A stretch of DNA of 64,000 nt from Montifringilla adamsi (Eukaryota > Chordata > Aves > Passeriformes > Passeridae), in assembly GCA_017590115.1 (NCBI GenBank), contig JAGGNK010006448.1, positions 11,161,049 through 11,225,048 of the forward strand, in the 5' to 3' direction. Numbering within the stretch: position 1 is the stretch's first letter; every line of letters starts with the position of its first letter. Under the pieces are notes generated by a model. It made no database searches, was not told the origin of the DNA, and saw only the letters and a program-made list of their open reading frames with translations. The translations under genes and the position numbers were made by a program. This document shows, in pieces, positions 1 through 64,000 of the stretch.

Positions 1-2890
1 GTCAATACAGCCAGTGCAGCTATACAGAGGTATTCAGATGATTAGATGCACAATTTTACTTTTGGGGAAGCTCACAGGTGGACATCTCCACTCGACAATT
101 TGGTGTTAAGTTCCATCCCAGGTAGATGTGCTACAGTACAAAGTAAAGAGATAGCACAAAAAGACACTGCAATACAGAAGGCAGAGTGTTTGAATCCAGG
201 GCCAAAATCAGAAGCAAAGTAGCCATAATAGAGCGCAGCACTATTTGTTGCTTAGGCTGCACTCAGAGGAATTGTTCCAGCTGCTACCAAGTCACAGCAG
301 AAGGTTACCATTCCAACCCCTTTTGCCTTGCATGTCATTACTCCCTGCTAAAGATCACAGCAGTTTCAGCTGTTCAGTGCTCCTTAGCCCAGTGCTGGGA
401 AAAATTCAGACTAAAATAATTCTCCCTTCTGTAACACAGAGAGGAGGTAAGCGTGGTTTTAAGCCTGATCATCAATAGTCAGATTATGAAGCTTTTGCTG
501 CATTGATCCTAATTGTCCAGGGAGGCGTGTTACTCTGCCAGATTGAGATGGGTCTTTTTTTCAACCTCTCTATGTAACAGGGGTCACTGTGCATAAAGAA
601 AGGAATCTGACAGTCACAGGAACTAATGAAGAATCATCATGGTCTGACAAGTCATGGGCTTGCTTATACTGATGGGCACTGGCAGGAAGGAAACTTGGGT
701 TTGGTCAAATGTCAGCATGCCTTTTAGATGTTTTTTATCTAAAATTTATTTTATACTCCATTCATAGGCATCCCTCAAAGGGGTTCAAAGCAGGTGTCCT
801 GAGTCCTAGGCTCAGGCCTAAATAAGAGAGGAAGCTACTACTCCAGCCACAAGTGCTAAACAAAACCATCACTGGTTGGGAGAGCCTTTGGCAATGCAGG
901 AAAGAATTTAAAACTCTTTAAGAGACTTAAAAACCCAGGACTCCAACTTTGTGAGGTATTATGAAAGGTATTCTCTCACATCAGCTACTGCTTGATCACA
1001 TTTACTATCAAAGAACTATCCAGGGTGAAAACAACTTCAAGAAATCTCTAGCTCAGCTTCCTGCTCAAGCACAGTCAGGTCAGAGGTCAGACCATGCTGC
1101 TTTATGCAGTTTGAGTCTTGAAAATCTATACAGATGAAGCCTGCACCTCTGAGCAATCCTTACCTTTGCTTGACTGTGCTCACAGTGAAAGAGTTCTTCC
1201 TTGAATTCAGGTTAAAAATCTCATGTTACAACTTTCACACAAGTCGGTGCTCCTACCGCTATGCACCATGGTGTGGAACCTGTATTTATGGCAACATCCT
1301 TGCAGGCACTGGAAGGCAACTATTAAATCCTCTGTATTCTGTGAACATAACAAGCCCAGTACCTCCCCCAGAAGGAAATCTCTCCTGTTAATACCCTAAC
1401 TATCTTCGTGGCCCCTCCAGGGACCTCACTCCCGTTTGTTAGAATGTTTCACAGAGCTGGTGGTCCACAACTGGATGCAGTACTCCCAGTGTGGGCTAAC
1501 AAGGGTGGAGGGGACAATCACATCCCTCCTTCCCATGGCTATGCTCCTGCCAATACAGCCCAGAGGGTGTTGGCCTCCTTTGGTGTCCAGGCACATATTC
1601 CCCATGAGGACCAAAAACCACACGCACTTCAAGCCAGCTGGTGTACCCCAAAAGTTTGCGTGGGAAAGACAGCAAGATGAAGTCTGTAGGTATACAGGAG
1701 AGTGTGACTAAAAGCACTAAAGCTTGACCTCAAAAACAGGTTCATAATCTGCCCATGAGGGGTATTATTGACAGTTTTGTTAGGGAGATGCACAAAACTG
1801 ACTGAAAAATTGAAGTGTTTTTATGTTCCCTGGATCTGACCTTAAAATACAGAAAAATATTTCTCTTAAATGTCATGGTCCTCTTTGTACAGTTTATTGC
1901 CTAAAGATGTCTTTTAATATAAAGCTAAGCCACAACTTTGTCTTCCCTCACTATCAGGTATTGTAGCATTGATTTGGTCAGATAACTAGCAACTATAAAA
2001 TATTAAGAAAGGGGAAATTCAGAGCTAGAGGTGCCTCCCTGGAAGACGCACTACACCAGCCACAAGTCACTGGGCTCAACATGGTCAGTGTGTATGATGC
2101 TACAACCTGTGATAAACTGGACTTCAGAAAGGATCAGCTGGTCTTGTCTGAAACCTTGTAAACCGACAAATTACAAAACAGCAATCGAATATACTTGTAT
2201 GTCTTACAACAGAGAAAGTCACAATCTTACCTAACAAACACAAAACTGAAAACTTGCATTCTGCTATATCTTGAAGAACATTGTAATAGAGAACATTTAA
2301 ACAGCAGAAGTCAAAGAACCACAGTGCAAACCTGAATTATATTACTTATCCTTGCAGAACACCAATATTTCACACCTTCCAATTACGTTAATTTCATATT
2401 TTAGATTTAAGCCCTGAAAGCTGCTCAAAGTAAAAAATAGTTAGAATTATGGAACTTTTCCAGGATTATTTATACTAATTATATCTGCCCATTCCTAGAA
2501 CACTACTCAGTATCAAATGTTTCATAATATAGCTTGTTCCCATCACATTGCTCTCTGCCCTCCCCCCACCTTTCCTTTTCTTAAAGATGAATCCAGGAAA
2601 ACATTAAAAATTATTCTTTAAGTATTCTTATCAGGCATACTTTCAAATGTTTATCTTATACATTGTTAAAACATATGCATGGGTATTCTAAATTATATTA
2701 CAGCCCGAAGTAAACTCTCTAAATCTAGACTGATAATGTTTTTGTTCTAATACAGGAATTTTACCCTAAAGAGACAAATGCACAGCTCCTACTGATTTTA
2801 ATGCACATTATATACATGTCGCTGAGGGCGTAAGATATTTCCCTCCTACCATGCAAAGTATTTGATTTTTCACATCAATTCATCACAAAC
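1..2890 (-). other. ABCC4: ABCC4 intron 22 (partial)
   Basis: The intron after exon 22, running to the window edge. It contains a CR1 fragment of about 600 bp (1030-1640). I found no exon matching the expected continuation. Confidence 0.8.
1030..1640 (-). mobile_element. CR1 LINE fragment, minus strand
   Basis: A truncated, decayed non-LTR retrotransposon of the chicken-repeat-1 type, lying in the same orientation as ABCC4. The reverse complement of 1430-1640 translates to pieces of the CR1 ORF2 C-terminus (LGCIGRSIA, then HWEYCIQLW). The 1030-1240 part resembles the antisense CR1 3' region, with words such as cttcctgctcaagcacagtc and ctcacagtgaaagagttctt. The middle part is more diverged. 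Recognition is from memory of avian CR1 consensus sequences; the borders are approximate. Confidence 0.75.
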
Positions 2891-63321
<60,431 letters not shown>

Positions 63322-64000
63322 CTGGGGATTTGAGAAAAAGTCAGGATTTCTCAGTAATGAAATATAAACCATCAAAATTAGTATTTAGAAACAGAAAACA
63401 ATGTGCATACATCACTATAAACTACCAGTCCATATGCCCACCATATTTTCAGGCATATGATTTTTGCCTCTTCAGTAATTCACGAACACTTCTGAAAGAC
63501 CCTCATCCTTCACCATGAACATGCAACACAGCTAAAACAGCATTCAAGGAATAAAGAGGCCAAAGGCAGCAGAAGCAGGGCTTCCACATAGCCCACCTAT
63601 CTGGGTGGCAGCCTCAGGAACACGAGCTCTGTGCTGGCCACCACACTGGCACTCCCAGCCCCAGCACAACACACTCAGTGACTCTGAACACACACACAAA
63701 TGGAGAGCTGAAGCTCTCAGAGCCTCAGGAAAGCCAGGGCTCTGTTTGCTCTAGTCAAGGCTCTATCCAAAGTAAAACCATAAAAATGCCATTTGATTTT
63801 ACACAACCATCTTGTACACTGGCTATTCATTGGTACTACCCTAGGAGTGTCTGTTTAATATACATACTTTCTAGTATGCCTATCCTTTACGATATGGATG
63901 AGCTCATTTCCCAACATACGTTGCACCTCTCCTATCAAAGTTTCAAAAATGCCTACTTGTGGAAAGAAAGGATGCTCAGGTCTTTAACAGCTATGTTAAA
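63322..64000 (-). other. ABCC4: ABCC4 intron 9 (partial)
   Basis: This is the intronic sequence upstream of exon 10. It contains a somewhat GC-richer patch at about 63540-63760 with no recognised gene or repeat. No further ABCC4 exon was seen up to the window edge. Confidence 0.8.

Noticed and set aside
1426..1632. Open frame with LGCIGRSIA and EYCIQLW
   Set aside because: It is a remnant of the CR1 reverse-transcriptase ORF, not a host gene; reported under the CR1 fragment.
1..2890. A further ABCC4 exon (continuation EAWFLFLTTSRW)
   Set aside because: Both the minus-strand translation and the splice-site context were inspected and no matching segment was found; the exon probably lies outside the window.

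Overview
The window is AT-rich vertebrate genomic DNA, most likely from a bird. The host assignment rests on several CR1 retrotransposon fragments of avian type and on a protein that closely matches vertebrate ABCC4. No bacterial-style gene organisation, CRISPR array, tRNA or rRNA was seen.

The window holds one gene that I can support: the middle part of ABCC4 (MRP4), an ABC-family exporter of cyclic nucleotides, eicosanoids, conjugated steroids, urate and drugs. It lies entirely on the minus strand, so transcription runs from position 64000 towards 1. Thirteen consecutive coding exons (1558 bp, about 519 residues) join in frame with no stop. By comparison with the human protein, recalled from memory, they correspond roughly to exons 10-22 of 31 and residues 415-935 of about 1325. 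They encode nearly all of nucleotide-binding domain 1, the linker and most of the second transmembrane domain. The N-terminal half lies beyond position 64000 and the second nucleotide-binding domain lies before position 1.

Layout by region. Positions 49.5-63.3 kb are exon-dense: NBD1 (exons 10-15), the linker and the first helices of TMD2 (exons 16-18). Exon 19 is at 46.4 kb. A 24.8-kb intron separates exon 19 from exon 20 at 21.5 kb, and a 17.7-kb intron separates exon 20 from exon 21 at 3.7 kb. Exon 22 is at 2.9-3.0 kb, followed by about 2.9 kb of the next intron. These introns hold four recognisable CR1 remnants, simple repeats, a perfect 20-bp-arm palindrome, and CpG- and motif-bearing stretches that may be conserved regulatory DNA.

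Points most worth checking: a GC-AG intron splitting the NBD1 signature exon from the Walker B exon; one intron that starts with a UG repeat and ends in a 25-nt poly-U tract beside the acceptor; the 42-bp near-perfect palindrome; a candidate enhancer block near 40.6-42.4 kb; and a read-through of exon 20 that could yield a truncated isoform. I found no evidence of a wholly new biological system.
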